Assembly: GCA_905220665.1 (NCBI GenBank) | Contig: CAJNAR010000160.1 | Coordinates: forward strand, 372,001 to 436,000 | DNA: 64,000 bases | Direction: 5' to 3' | Source: Albugo candida | Lineage: Eukaryota; Oomycota; Peronosporomycetes; Albuginales; Albuginaceae | The notes under the pieces: model-generated | The model's input: the letters and a program-made list of their open reading frames with translations, nothing else | Told to the model about the DNA's origin: nothing | The model's database searches: none | Translations under genes and position numbers: made by a program | Shown: piece after piece, positions 31,821 to 43,459 of the stretch | How the letters are laid out: the number at the start of each line of letters is the position of its first letter | Numbering within the stretch: the first letter of the stretch is position 1

Positions 31821-34501
31821 CTAGCATCTGAGTTGCACTTGCATTTCCACTTGCCTGTGTCGTACCCGCAGCAATGATCTTCGACTTCTGAAAAATTCAC
31901 CGAATGATCCTTGTGTTGCGAGTTGATCCAAAACCTTTGCAAGCCGAATGCGTTCGTTTTGGTCGTAACACTGTCTTCGATAGTACCGAACATGCGCACT
32001 AAACGTGGTGTAGATCACCGAAAGTGCTGGAACTGTCGGAGTTGCTGATCGCTGATCGAACAAAAGACGATTCCGATGGGTCCAGACGAAGTGTAATGTC
32101 ACCGCTTGCAATGCAAGCCATAAATCCGATATAATTTGTTGATAATCTTTCCAAACCGACCGTAGTGTTGGCACGATTGCACATGCGATATGCGATATGC
32201 GTCCAACGGGGTCGAGATTAGAAGAACTGATCCCAACTAAGGAGTAACTCCCTCTACATTTGTGCCGTGTGCTCGCATTTTAAAAAGAGACGTTGATCGG
32301 ATTCCACTGCGCCACACGAAGGCTGCGTGCACAATATAATGTCGTGCTGAAGATGTTTTAGAACCCATAAACGAGATCGAACTGGCAACATTCGAAATGC
32401 CAGACGAAACTTTAAATCTCTAAAAAGGGGTAATGCACGTTTTCGAAGATGCCGGGATGTGGCCATAAATGTTCTAACCGTTCGGAATCCAGCGCATCCG
32501 ATCTCTCCCGTGATGACCAATGCGTTGACATCGGATGACTCTTGGTTGGTTCGGGAGGTTTCCAGATGATTTGTGAGCTGAGAGCGTGGAATTGATGGGA
32601 AATAATGCTTCCTTTCCTTGCTTTGTACTCCCACATAAAATGACCCGCCACTTGTGTTTAGTTGGATCCAAGTGATGAGACCAAATGTCGAGTGGATACG
32701 CTGTAAGATCTGAGTGACTTCATTGCAGAGTCGACTCAATAACTTTTCTTCAGCCATATCCGATGTATTCAGCTCTTCGTCGTTGTAATAAATGTCAACA
32801 AAATTTCTCTTCGTTGACTATTTGACGCTTTATAGAAAAGAGTCTTGGAGACTTCGGATCTCGAAAAGCGTAGCGAACGATTTTAGAAATGTGCGATGTG
32901 GTTCACCCACCATGCCAAGATTGCACCAAACGTTTTGCGTACTCGGATTACGAGTAGCAGCTTCGTAATGTAATTCTTGGTCGCAGTAAAACCACATCGG
33001 TTGTTCCATGTAGTACATGTAGTACTGACGGCGTTGTAAAACATTCAAATCGGAAATGAAAATGCTCCATCTGAAATCACATTTCAAATGCGTGTTTCCA
33101 CCATGAAGATGTGCTCTCCCATTGAACATTTTGCCCACATCGGTGTGGTGCGATAGTGAATATATCCATCGGCTTGTGTGGTCCAAAGGAAGGTTGGATA
33201 AGTTGTAATACTTCCGTCGAAGCAGTTGTCCAATTCGCAGGAATAACTGCCGACGAATGGGATGCGAACTGCTGAAGTGATTGAATACGTTGTAGCTTCA
33301 GTTGTTCACATTAAAATGGACTGTTGTCCACCATATTGTCGGCGAAGATGTAAAAACTCTTTGCTGAGTAGGTGAACGTGTGTCGAATCTTTTTTGTGTT
33401 GACCAAGCACAAATCGATTAAACATCGATTGCTACTGTCGAATAGTCTCTGCTGGTATGTCTACGTGCATCGTGTAATGCCGCAGACGTGATAAAATCAT
33501 CGTTTGCGCAACCAACCATACACCAAACCCATCATAAAAACGCATGTCGAGAGTTGAAATAACCATCGGATGAGTCGGTTTCTGGCCGAACCGAATACCC
33601 AAATACTTGACCGAATCCTTCGGACCCAGTATGGTCAAATTGGGAATACGTGGGACACGGCATGGTCCGATTCAACGAGAGCAAGGAAGATTTACTCAAG
33701 TTGATTTTCGCACCCGATTCATTGGAATAGACTTGGACGAGTAAGAGTTGCGTCAAAACACCATTTGATGTCTCGAAAAGCAATGTCGAATCGTCCGCAA
33801 AAAATAAAATAGTCGCGACCGTCGTGCGATTGATCCAAATGCAATGTTCTTCATGGTGCCGAAGTAAATTTCCTAAAGGTTCTATCGTCATCAGAAAAAG
33901 TAATGCTGAGAGAGGATCACCTTGTTTCACTCCAAGTTGTGGTGTAATAGACGGAGTGATATTTTCATTGATCATCAACTGCGCCTTTGTATTATTGTAA
34001 AAAAGACGAACCCAGTCGATGACACGTTTTTAACGCCATCTTTTCCAAAACGCGAAACATGTACGTCCAATTGACTCGATCATAAGCTTTCTCAAAGTCA
34101 AGAAAAGTCGCATGCGCTTCTTCCCCACGATGAATGACCAAGTCTTGGATGTCGGTGGGATGTCCAATATGGTGATGCATCGACCTTCCTCGCACAAATG
34201 CTTTTTGATCTTGATGGATCAATTTTGGCAAAAAGCGTTGCAATTGATGCGCCAATACGTTTGAAAGTACTTTCGCATCGACGCAAAGAAGTGCGATCGG
34301 TCGATATTTGGCAGGATCACCTCGTGAGCCTTTTTTATACAATAATGTTATTGCCGAGTGACGTTGTGATCGAAGTAAGATACCTCTTTCCAGCTGATAT
34401 TCGAACACAACCGTTTCCGGATTGAGCTGATAAAATGCAGCCGGTAATCCATTCAACCCCGGAGAAGAACTACTCCACATGTGCTTGATCGCTTCCGCCA
34501 T
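31821..34501 (-). pseudogene. LINE ORF2: reverse transcriptase and C-terminal domain
   Basis: MWSSSSPGLNGLPAAFYQL (34480) opens the polymerase, followed by YRPIALLCVDAKVLS, QKAFVRGRSMHHHIG and FLDFEKAYDRVNW (34120). After a frameshift near 33990 come GVKQGDPLSALLF and the catalytic box FFADDST (33800), then SVKYLGIRFGQ (33600). Near the end, FRLAFRMLPVRSRLW and LCTQPSCGAVESDQRLFLKCEH (32290) give a zinc-binding C-terminal domain. 31821-32174 continues with a basic helical tail. The enzyme would copy the element RNA at a nicked target. Breaks near 33990, 33430 and 32830 make it inactive. Confidence 0.85.
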
Positions 34502-34594
34502 CTCGGTCGTACTTAAGCGAGTTGAGAGACGGTCTTGCTCTTCTGAGACAAGGGAAACTTGAATCGAATCCAGCAGCTTTTTTTGGTTTCTTAC

Positions 34595-35948
34595 TCAGGG
34601 ATCAGCTGATTTGGTCTCGGAGCTATAAAGAGAACCCATGACACCACCCCAATCATCTCTCAATTCGTCAATAATCTTCCTCGGGTTCGATGTCACGATG
34701 CCACATTTGTTGGTGATCTTTTTGATTGGCACGCGACGACAAGAACTATCTGGAGGGCGAAAAATATGCTTGGAAGATTTTTCTATATGCTTCACTGATG
34801 GTAGAAGCACTCGTCTTGGTTGTATTTGGCATTGTTTTCGACCAAATTCTGAATTGTTCGAGACTCGATTCGTAAAATACCGTGACTTATTATTGTCTTG
34901 AGTGCGATATCGAGCTGCTGCGACTTCCAAAACACGCTGGCTAGACTCAACATCACGTCGGCTATCTTGTGCAGCCTTTCCTTCAATTCCTAAAAGCTGT
35001 TTCTTGATTTTCGTCTTCCAACTTTCCCACATTTTTCCGGGATTCGAAGTTGTCCGCAACTATTCGAGAACCAAATTCGCTTCCAATTTGATAGCTTCGA
35101 CAACTTTAGGATATTCAAATAGTCGTAATGAACATTTCCAATATCCTCGACCTGGAGATTGGGCTGGATTTGCAAAAGTTACTTGTTGTGCCAGAAGATT
35201 TATCGCATGTCGTGGACGAAAATATTCTGAGGTTTTGTATACCATATTGAATAGCTCTTCCGACATGCAAATATAATCGAGTCGATTCTTGCTCGGTAAT
35301 GGTGCTTTAATACGTTTTAGTGGTATGTTGGATTCGCCAAGCGTCTACCACACCCAACTGGGAAAGCCATTCCAAACACGCTAGTCGACTTGGTTCGTGT
35401 CGAATTGTTCCACTCGAAGCATCGACAGCTGGATCGAGTGGTGTGTTAATATCACCAAATACGAGATGTGTTGCGGTCGATTCTTAAGTGTTGGGGAGCA
35501 ACAACTCAAAGAAAACCACTTTTTCGTCGTCCTTGACCGATGCATATACATTGTGAATATACACCGATGCATCGTGAATGAGAAGACGCAACACCAAATA
35601 GCGATTTCGAATACTCCGTTCGGTGAGTTCTTCAGCTGTTGTATAACCAGGAAAGTTCCAACAAAGGATTGTCATGACGCCGCCACTGCGGTTTTGAGTC
35701 GGATGTAGAAAAGCACTGTTGCGGTCATTGACAAACAGTTTGTGCTGCATTTTTGAATGTAATAAAAACTGCAATGATTCCAGTTGGTTGTGATCGTGAA
35801 ACTTTGTTTCTTGAACACAATAAATGGAGTGGTGGGATAGGATGTGCTCGATAAACAGATGATTTTTTTTATGAACTCCATTAACATTCACCGTGAGTGC
35901 TGAGATATTGTTCCACGTTGAAATAATCGAGGAGCCCTTAGCATTCAC
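34595..35948 (-). pseudogene. LINE ORF2: AP endonuclease and linker
   Basis: The endonuclease starts with LTVNVNGVHKK and CVQETKFHDH (catalytic Glu region), then NRSGGVMTI and NVYASVKDDE. A TAA at 35484-35486 interrupts the frame, after which FGDINTPLDP (GDxN block) continues in the same frame. The linker 35059-34595 contains a WKTKIKKQLLGIEGKA stretch and a run of basic residues before the polymerase. This domain nicks target DNA. The same stretches recur on + at 61760-62700. Confidence 0.8.
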
Positions 35949-35999
35949 GATGAAGTGGTCCAGCGATCAACTTTTTGTCACCGTCTTGAATGGTGAGGT

Positions 36000-38261
36000 G
36001 CCGTTTTGCTAATTATTCTGGGAAAAAGTAAGGTTTGAGAGACAGCTCGTCGATGTCACCGCAGAGAAGCCCTTTCCATTTACCACCAACCCATTTTTAA
36101 CAACACTTGATGCCTACTTCTGATCGTGACAACGCAAGTAGCACATTCGTTGACAATAATGGGCAATGATGTCCCGGAATCGAAATCACTGCCCCGTCAG
36201 TGAAGTATTGAACCCAATGATCGTTTGTGTAAACAGTGGGGCAATCCACATGAGTATTGACTCCATCAGGGCGAGAGCTTTCGTTGCACTTGTCAAAGTG
36301 AAAAATAGGCCCGGAACTGACTTCCACCAGGACCATATTTTTTGAAACATTACGTCACGCTTCGATGGAACTTTTCCACCAACATGTCGACTCCATCGTG
36401 TCGCAAACGTAACGTCTTCATTCAAATCATGAGCAGCGAAGACTCTATTGATCATAAGTAGATTTGTCACGCACTCCAAAGCGTGATCATAATCTTGTCC
36501 AGATTCGTGCTGAACTGAATCAGCCTGCGCATATGTTCGATTTGTCCGTCCGCTTGGACTAGCTTGTCCGGGCGGATAGTGTGAATGGCATTTTTAGAAT
36601 CGATTTTCATTAGCTCTCTCACCTCGCCAACCCAAGTTGGTCTCTCCGCTTTTTCAACTTTCGTATGGCGTTTCCGAAAAAAATAAGCAGCCTCTTTGAA
36701 ATGGACACTTTTTCTGGCATCTTTGCTTTCAAGCGAAGAATTTGGTACCGTGTACCATGCTCAGAGTTGCCGACAGCTTCAACATCCTTTATTTTCACCT
36801 CCATTTCTGCGAGAACAAAAATTAATTCTCGGTCACCAAACCGGGTAGAGCACGAGGGCGTGCCTTCGAAACCATGTAGCGAAAGGGATCCACACGGTGA
36901 CGGTTGCTGCTCGAACGAGCCAACTGCATCTCGGTATCCCCATACCTCCCCAACGGTTCTGATAAGACCAGTGGAGCTGGTTTTTCCTCAAGTGCTAGGA
37001 GGAGGGGGGGCTGGTTGCGGCAATTCCAGTGTGCTCGAGGTGTGATGTCCGGAGCATTAAACTCCAACGACATTTGATCGGAAAGTTTCCTTTCCGCGGC
37101 AGCACTTTTTGAGTTGGAACTGTCAGCACCAACGACGTCGAGGCGACCACCTGCGCCTTTGTTGGTTGTTCTTTTGTGCTATTTGAACTTTCGTTGGAGT
37201 AGAAGCTACGGCTTATAGATTTAAACAGTGTTGCCCACGCTGACCATAAAATGGACGTTCCGATGGAATCGGCGCATTCTTACCCCTTACAGGGAAGAGT
37301 TGTTTGTCGACTGCGGTTTGCTCGCATACCTTCCCCACATGCACCAATGCTTCTGGGCACGTGAAAGACGCGAAGTAAATCCTCCACCTCGACAAAACGA
37401 CTCATTTCAAGGAATTCGCTTCTCGAAAGGTATCCAGAAGGATTCCACACTTTTTCTCGTGAAGGGATTTCAGAATACCCTACCTTTCGACCTCAAGACC
37501 GACTCCAGACACGTTCATATAATACCGGCGTTCCAAGGTGCCGTACTCTTTGAAAAAGTACTTCTCACCCAGAACGGTGACTGACTGGCACTCCAGTTGT
37601 TTACAGGCAACGGTGGGCCGGACCATCACACAAACATTTCCCCCTGATATCTTAGACACCTGTCCAATATGAAGACTGTCCAGGAGAGACTCAAACACCG
37701 GGTTGCCGTGATCCCGGAGGAGTGAAGTCAGTAGTTTCCCATTGGGAATGCGAGTCAAGGCCTGACCCGTTTCCAGAATCATCGAAAAAATTGCTTTCGC
37801 AATCTTGAAAGGCCTTACGGCCTCGATTTTGGCAGCCACAATCAACCAATCCGGATACTCTCCGGCACACAATTTAGATATTGCAGCAACATCGGAAGAC
37901 TTCGGCTTTGGGAGCTCCACGCGGTATTGCGCTTTCGCTCTCGCCCTGTCTTTGCGCAAGGACTCTTGCGACTTGGTAAGCCCCGCCAAAAAGTGGGACG
38001 TTTGGTGTCATCCACACTTTCAGTTGCCTTTGCACCACCCTGTGACGAGGCAGTGATAGTACCACTGGTACCACATGCAATACCAGTATTACCCTGTACC
38101 GTTACAATGGGGGTTGGTGTACTTTCCACGTCATCACACAGGGGTGATGACTCATCCCCAATCATGCAGTCACCTAAGGCTGGGTGACTCGTGAGGATTG
38201 CCACGTCACTACAAGTGGACGCGAGCACCCTTGGCTGTGTCGATATGTCGACTTGAACCAT
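36000..38261 (-). pseudogene. LINE ORF1 (nucleic-acid-binding protein)
   Basis: It begins MVQVDISTQPRVLAST at 38261. A -1 frameshift at about 37985 moves the reading to AGLTKSQESLRKDRARAKAQ. The middle GQALTRIPNGKLL, GEKYFFKEYGTLERRYY and FASFTCPEALVHVGKVCE parts recur in the + copy at 59790-60240. The last part (36479-36186) is a separate helical piece with TFATRWSRHVGG. Typical ORF1 proteins coat the element RNA. No zinc knuckle was recognised. Several stops break the frame between 37210 and 36480. Confidence 0.7.
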
Positions 38262-38282
38262 TGTTTTCGAGAGGAAGGAGTC

Positions 38283-39073
38283 TAAAAAAGTTGTATTTCG
38301 AGTTGTTTTGTACTGAATTGGCCGGCTACTACGTACCCGGCCAATTGAGAAGTGAGCACCCTTAACTGAGCTGGGGCGAACCCCGCCTGCATCATCTTGG
38401 AATAATTGATCCAGATAAATACGGAATGCTGCGCTGCCGTTTTATTTTTAGAATAAAATTTGCCATTTCGGTCAAATTCTCAAGTCTCCATACATTTTCA
38501 GTGCTAAAAGCTAGATCAACGAGCTTTTATGCAACCGTTATTCGAACATGGATCGCTCAATTGGGAGTCATGGTGCTATTACACCATAATACGAATATCA
38601 TAGTGACTATGAGGTGTCATACTTCTATCATTAGGTATCAAAAGGTCATATTTAATCGCTCATGATTCGACTCTATCTTGCGTAACATCCAAACGAGACG
38701 GTATATAGTACTGTTTCAATTGAGAAAACTGCACACATTATTGGTAGGTTCTTTCCTTCTTGCAATCTGTCAGTGGTAACACGTCAGTCGTGTTCTATCG
38801 TAGATCTTTTTTTGCGAAGCGCAATAAGCCGCTTGAATCGGTACCTATTCACTAATGATCACAATTGAGACCATTATGCCACTGGTAGAAAATCACCGAT
38901 TTTTTTGATTTAACAAACGCATGAATGCATCACTCTCAGCTTTTCGTGAATTTTCAACATCTCTTGCTTGAGAGGAATAAGAAATAGAACCTTATTCATT
39001 TAAAAAAGGAAATGTATTGATGCAAAAGCTTATGAATGGACGATCATTGTTCGAAAAGCTCTTTCTAAGGATT
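38283..39073. other. No gene seen
   Basis: Possible 5' end of the LINE (38283-38420, with GGCCGGCTACTACGTACCCGGCC, an inverted pair GGCCGG/CCGGCC) and AT-rich spacer. The frame at 38426-38665 lacks any motif. Confidence 0.4.
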
Positions 39074-39529
39074 CTATTGGCGGTCCGGTTCAAAGCAAAT
39101 TGTAGCAAGCCTGATCATAAAGTTTTTAGCTCTCTGACAGGCTTCGATTTGCTCACGAGTCTTGCACACGTTATCTATATTTATTATATTTTTGTACACA
39201 GGGACATTCGCGTATACTGTTTCCATGAAACGTACAAGATCCTCGCCATTCAATTTGGAATCAGGATAAACTTTCTTCGCTCCAGCACCGAGTGCGGAAA
39301 GATCGAGCTTGGTTATATCAAGAGTCCCATGTGGTGAGAAAATCTGTTTAAATAGCGTGTTATAAGCTACCTGCCGCCACTTCCAACAAATCGTGCCTTT
39401 TTTAAACCATGGTAGGCTACCATCCCGATAAGGAGGAATATTGTCGATTTTAGGACAATTGACTTTAGACTCCACAGTTTTAAGACCGAAAAGACCAAAT
39501 AAAAAGACCAAGCTTCCAGGAGACACCAT
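39074..39529 (-). CDS. Small secreted protein, family A member (inverted arm)
   Basis: A 151-residue intact frame on the minus strand. The signal peptide MVSPGSLVFLFGLFGLKTVE shares the Met-Val-Ser start of the other members. Cysteines are at 25, 48, 122, 131 and 145. The first pair spacing is x22, so the cysteine pattern has shifted from the C-x14-C-x7-9-C of the + genes. WRQVAYNTLFKQIF takes the place of the ARKLALQDLLLNFF block. Assignment to family A rests on the strongly conserved leader (39530-39720), the signal peptide and the helical body, more than on overall identity. The longer frame up to 39568 lies in the leader. Function unknown, secretion likely. Confidence 0.75.
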   Translation of the reverse strand: MVSPGSLVFLFGLFGLKTVESKVNCPKIDNIPPYRDGSLPWFKKGTICWKWRQVAYNTLFKQIFSPHGTLDITKLDLSALGAGAKKVYPDSKLNGEDLVRFMETVYANVPVYKNIINIDNVCKTREQIEACQRAKNFMIRLATICFEPDRQ

Positions 39530-39720
39530 GTGTAAGCTTCTTGTTGGCTGTTGGGGATTCGAAAGCAAAGTGAAGTTTTAATCAAACTGATGCGTTCAAA
39601 TCCCTCACCAAAGTGTGGACCATTACATCCAGCTGATATTACGTCATTGAAAAGACGGTTCTTCCTATTACGCGTATTCTGGCCTGCTGAAGCGTGTCAT
39701 ATGAATTCTTACCCTAGTAT
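39530..39720 (-). promoter_or_regulatory. Family A promoter/leader, inverted arm
   Basis: The reverse complement gives GAATTCATATGACACGCTTC, GAATACGCGTAATAGGAAGAA, CAATGACGTAATATCAGCTGG, GGATTTGAACGCATCAGTTT and CCCCAACAGCCAACAAG. This is close to 1835-2030 although the coding regions have diverged much more. It includes TGACGTAA, a bZIP-like site. Confidence 0.65.
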
Positions 39721-39991
39721 AAATGTTCCGATTCTTGGTTTGAAGTAATGTATCGTTACACCATCTCATTAGGTAATTGTTCTTTTGAGAAAAACGCCTT
39801 ATGGTCCGGTTCAGTTTCAATTCTACACAGCGGCATGAACTAGCTGCCGTAGCTGACAAGTACAAGTCCAAGTGTCTGGGCGGACACATGTTGATTCATT
39901 CTTACATGGCAGTCGTTATCATTATCAAACCGGTCGAATCGAAGTGGCAAATATCATATCCGAGGGACGACCATTTGTCGTTTAATGGATA

Positions 39992-40333
39992 GTGCGCATA
40001 GGTGCAGGAACTAAGTCCTTTCGCTATGGGATATGCGTGAAGGAAGCTGGCGGAGACTTTGTGGAGTTTCTGGTGCGAGAGATACTGGATACTATGCATA
40101 CAAACTGCCACAAACTGCGCGGAGGTTTTTGCGTACAGCGTTTCAGCTATAATAAGATCGCACTGATTTGTCGACTTTTCATCCATTCTATCTCAAGAAT
40201 GGAAACAGTCGGATCGGCGGACGCATTACAATTATACCAAAGCGCACATGGCAGAGGAAAAGTTAATTCTTTATGTTCAGCTATGCCTACCGCTTTACGT
40301 GACATTAGACCGGAAAGCGATATCAGTTGCTAG
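39992..40333 (+). CDS. Family C open frame, inverted arm
   Basis: A frame of 113 residues from an in-frame start that is not certain. GAGTKSFRYGICVKEAGGDF, VEFLVREILDTMHTN and KIALICRLFIHSI align with the minus-strand frame at 10487-10816, and RIGAGTK aligns with RVGAGIK. The continuing part (ALQLYQSAHGRGKVNS) matches ARLCESAPGRAKGNS there. So two copies keep about 100 residues in one frame in opposite genomic orientation. It diverges from the family A gene at 39529 with about 460 bases between, as in the left arm. Unknown function. Confidence 0.5.
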   Translation: MRIGAGTKSFRYGICVKEAGGDFVEFLVREILDTMHTNCHKLRGGFCVQRFSYNKIALICRLFIHSISRMETVGSADALQLYQSAHGRGKVNSLCSAMPTALRDIRPESDISC

Positions 40334-40339
40334 GTTTTG

Positions 40340-40980
40340 ATTACGATCATTTGTATCTGTCATGGCTACTTGGAAGGGGATGAGGCTTCATTTTTCACTG
40401 AAATAGAGGAAGAAATAGGCCTACTCCTTGCAAGAAATTGATTTTATCTCTGCTCGACCATTTGGACCATTTCTCTGACGTTGTGCGGAATCATATCAAG
40501 TCAGACACTGGAAACTGGTATGGTTGTAGCAGCTTGGCCAAAAAACTCTAATGATCCAGTGCCACAAGAACACGGGATACAATGAAGCAGGAAGATTAAT
40601 TCTAGACTTTTTGTGAGAAGAAGCACTGTTACTGACCTTTTTGTGCGCCCGAAGTAATACGTGGTTTGATTTGGTCATAGGCAAAGGGCGTGCAATAGCA
40701 GCCGAAGTACGGTAAAATCGACCAAAGCTTTATTCATATAAAGAGAAACTCTAATATTTCCGAGCGTGTTGAATGCGTGACATTTCAGCACGTATGAATC
40801 AGTTTTAGGAGTTTTCAAGGCGCAAGTTTTGCTGTGTCTCTTGACAGAGAAGTCTTGACAAAATTGTGAGCCAAATACATCACGATGACAACTAGAAGAA
40901 GTCGCTGGAAAGAAGGACGCTGGATTCGAGTTGTACATCTTCACTTAATTTGGTAAATTGTTGGACGACTCAGACCTCAT
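40340..40980 (-). repeat. Inverted copy of 9970-10480
   Basis: Reverse-complement matches: CTGTCATGGCTACTTGGAAG with 10380-10400, TTCTCTGACGTTGTGCGGAATC with 10252-10275, ATTAATTCTAGACTTTTTGTGAGA with 10160-10185, and ATCGACCAAAGCTTTATTCATA with 10022-10048. No gene is supported here. Confidence 0.75.
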
Positions 40981-41009
40981 GCGAGATCTATAATATTGGT
41001 TGAAGGTTT

Positions 41010-41160
41010 AGCGTAGGTGCAGATCGCGACGTTTGTGACAACAATATACCAAACGAGCTTCAGAATCTGAAATTCCTTGGGAAGTATGTCCATGTCGTCC
41101 ATTCATAATCAGAACCTTCTGCTTTTTCTTTGTGCAAAACCCTAACAAAGCTTTAGATCT
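41010..41160 (+). repeat. GGTGCAGAT repeat, copy 1
   Basis: TAGGTGCAGATCGCGACGTTTGTGACAACAATATACCAAACGAG followed by TTCAGAATCTGAAATTCCTTGGG. Close copy at 46132-46310, more degraded ones at 51285-51350 and 56173-56235. Confidence 0.75.
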
Positions 41161-41419
41161 TCATTATCGGTTTTGATGGACCTTTTCACGTTTGATCGTT
41201 TTGTCAACGCATTCGTTGATGTACACCACTGAAAATATATCTATTGCTCCCTGCATAGCCTACGTGGCGTGTGTGGTGCCAGTGCTGCTCAATGCCGCAA
41301 CTATCAAGAGGACATGCTCACGAGAGACATATCAAGTATAGGAGAGGATAGATATACTTAGTGTCTAAAACTGAGGAAACGCGAAAAATGTGAGCAGTTG
41401 TAAGGAAATTTCAAAAGTG

Positions 41420-41690
41420 AGCGCAGGAATCAATTTCTTTATCTATGGGCCTATGCATGAATTTGCGTGGAGAATTTCTGGCGCTTAAAGCAGTATATAC
41501 CATGTTCATCAAGTGCCGTGAGGTAATCCTGCGTGACGCATTTCTAGTTTTAGCAACATCGAAATCTCCATGTCAACAACGTTTCGAATTGATCCTTCGT
41601 TTCAAAGTTAATGCTTGTCTACATTGTTTTGAGAAGATGGTGCATTGAGTCAATGATCCTTAAAAATGCGTGTGAGAGTGCGCCTTGGCC
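41420..41690 (+). pseudogene. Family C relic cut by copia element
   Basis: SAGINFFIYGPMHE and the later ACESAPWPA correspond to GAGIKSFIYGPMRE (14541 copy) and CESAPGRA (10487 copy). Frames are broken in between. Similarity ends near 41690, where copia sequence begins. Confidence 0.5.
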
Positions 41691-41728
41691 TGCTTCAGTA
41701 GCTTTTGTTCGACCATATTTGGAAAGTG

Positions 41729-41759
41729 GACGGTGTCGTCACCTGATGACGACACCGTC
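41729..41759 (+). other. 13-bp perfect hairpin
   Basis: GACGGTGTCGTCA (41729-41741), loop CCTGA, TGACGACACCGTC (41747-41759). It lies at the 5' junction of the copia remnant. Confidence 0.9.
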
Positions 41760-41936
41760 AGAACTTTACAATACAATGGAATGTGATGAAGAGTTTCTGC
41801 TTCCAAATGGAGAGAGTCTAAAAATATAGCTCAAGGGAAACGCCGATTTTGTAGTACGCGTCGATGGTGAGATTTTCGTCGCATCAAGCTAACAGACGTC
41901 TACTACTCGGCAGATCTTCCGTGGAATATAATTCGT

Positions 41937-43440
41937 ATGGAAGAATTAAAGAAAAAGACTGTGACCTACGTTATGATGGACGCACGTGCTCGATGGTCCG
42001 ACGCAGCGACGGTTTCAAGATCTTATTTTGACAAGGACAAAAATAATGTATTGGTGTTACGTGCTGTGATCGAGGATGTAGTTGGACTTGGTGCCAGGAA
42101 AGATGAAAACTGCGTATTTGCAGCTCTCGCTCAAGCTATCAATTCAACAATTCCGATACACAAGCGGGAATTCTACTGGATTTTCACTTGCTCTTTGCAC
42201 ATCTAGCTTATGACACCATCGAGAAGATGGCAAACGACCCAGAGAGCGTCATATTTCTTACGAATAAGGAAAGGCCACGTACATAACATGCTCACAGGGC
42301 AAACAGACACGCAATAATCAGTCGACCAAAGACACTGGAATAAATGCTCCTATGGACCGAGTAGGTGGCGTTATCTTTAGCGATATCAAGGGTTCAATCA
42401 CTCCAATCAACAGGTGTGGAAATAGGTGCCTTATAATTTCGTGGATCACAAAAGCAACTACTGCCGTGTGTTTCTGGCAAAAACGAAGGACAAGACGACC
42501 AAGTCATTTGAGAACTTTCTCGTATACTTTGAGAAGCGCTTCAACTGTAGGATTCACTGCCTATGCACCGATGGTGGAGGCGAGTACAGGGTCGTCGACC
42601 CGTTTTGTGAAAATCCGGAGTGCGACGTGAGGTATCGGAAGCGGGAAATCAAGCGTCGAATGGGAAGCCGGAGCGTCTGGATCAAACAGTGATGAACATG
42701 GTGCGATCCAAGATTTTTGGATCAGGGTTGCCATTGAGTTTTTGGAGTGACGCTGCAGATATGCGTCTTACATTCTCAGCCGCAGAACAACGCGAGGAAA
42801 TGAGATTTGCGCTTCGCCGATTGAAGTTTTGACGGGTTCCAGCCCAAAGCTGACGGATATTGTTATTTTTGGCTCCCCGTGCACCGCAATCCGGACCCCG
42901 AAGCATAAGACTCTCGATCTGCGTGGAGTAAAAGGCCCTATTATTGGCAAGAGCGACAAAGCGTACAAGGTTCTTTTCACCAAGGATCGTGTGGTACGAA
43001 CAACGCAACATGTCAGAAATATTAAGACCGTCAGCGAGGATGCAAACGCGCAACTTGTTCTTCAAATAAATGCAAACAACGCGGAAGACGCTAACAGAAA
43101 GAAGACCGCTGATCCCATATACATTACCGTCGAGGCAACAGCTGAAACGTGTACGTCTAGTGACACACTACCAGACTCAAGTAGAGATGTTGGACATCGG
43201 GAGGAGCCACGAGTGGGATCAGGGAAGGTCAAGAAGCGCGGCAAGCGTGGCGGAAGAAGAAGTAATCTGAACAAATCGTCAGTCAATCAGCCATCATTGA
43301 CCATGAGGACGAGAAATAATGGGACAAAGATCCCGCCACGCGAGATTATTCGTGCTGTTTATCGTGTGGATTTGAAGAATTGGGGAGAAGCCATGAATAG
43401 TGACAATATTGTGGAGTGGGAGCGCGCTGCTGAGTCGTAG
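41937..43440 (+). pseudogene. Copia integrase region
   Basis: 42352-42692 in two frames: GVIFSDIKGSITP (D of the core; the normal motif is close to D-x-x-G), then FVDHKSNYCRVFLAKTKD and KRFNCRIHCLCTDGGGEY, the second Asp block (TDGGGEY), with the third region near GSRSVWIKQ. 42829-43440 is a 203-codon open frame: GSPCTAIRTPKHKT and LDLRGVKGPIIGKSDKAYKV form the usual integrase-to-polymerase linker, followed by a basic KKRGKRGGRRSN stretch. Frameshifts separate the core pieces. Confidence 0.75.
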
Positions 43441-43459
43441 ATAGATTCACTACAGGCCA

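Larger units (their letters stand above)
31600..38282 (-). mobile_element. L1/Tx1-type LINE, nearly full length, defective
   Basis: A non-LTR retrotransposon reading leftward: ORF1 (38261 to about 36000), then ORF2 with AP endonuclease (35948 to about 35300), reverse transcriptase (34501-33432) and a zf-RVT-like cysteine-histidine domain (about 32450-32254). Each part has frameshifts or stops. A second, more decayed copy lies on + at 59311-64000. The exact 5' and 3' borders, poly-A and target duplications were not found. Confidence 0.85.
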
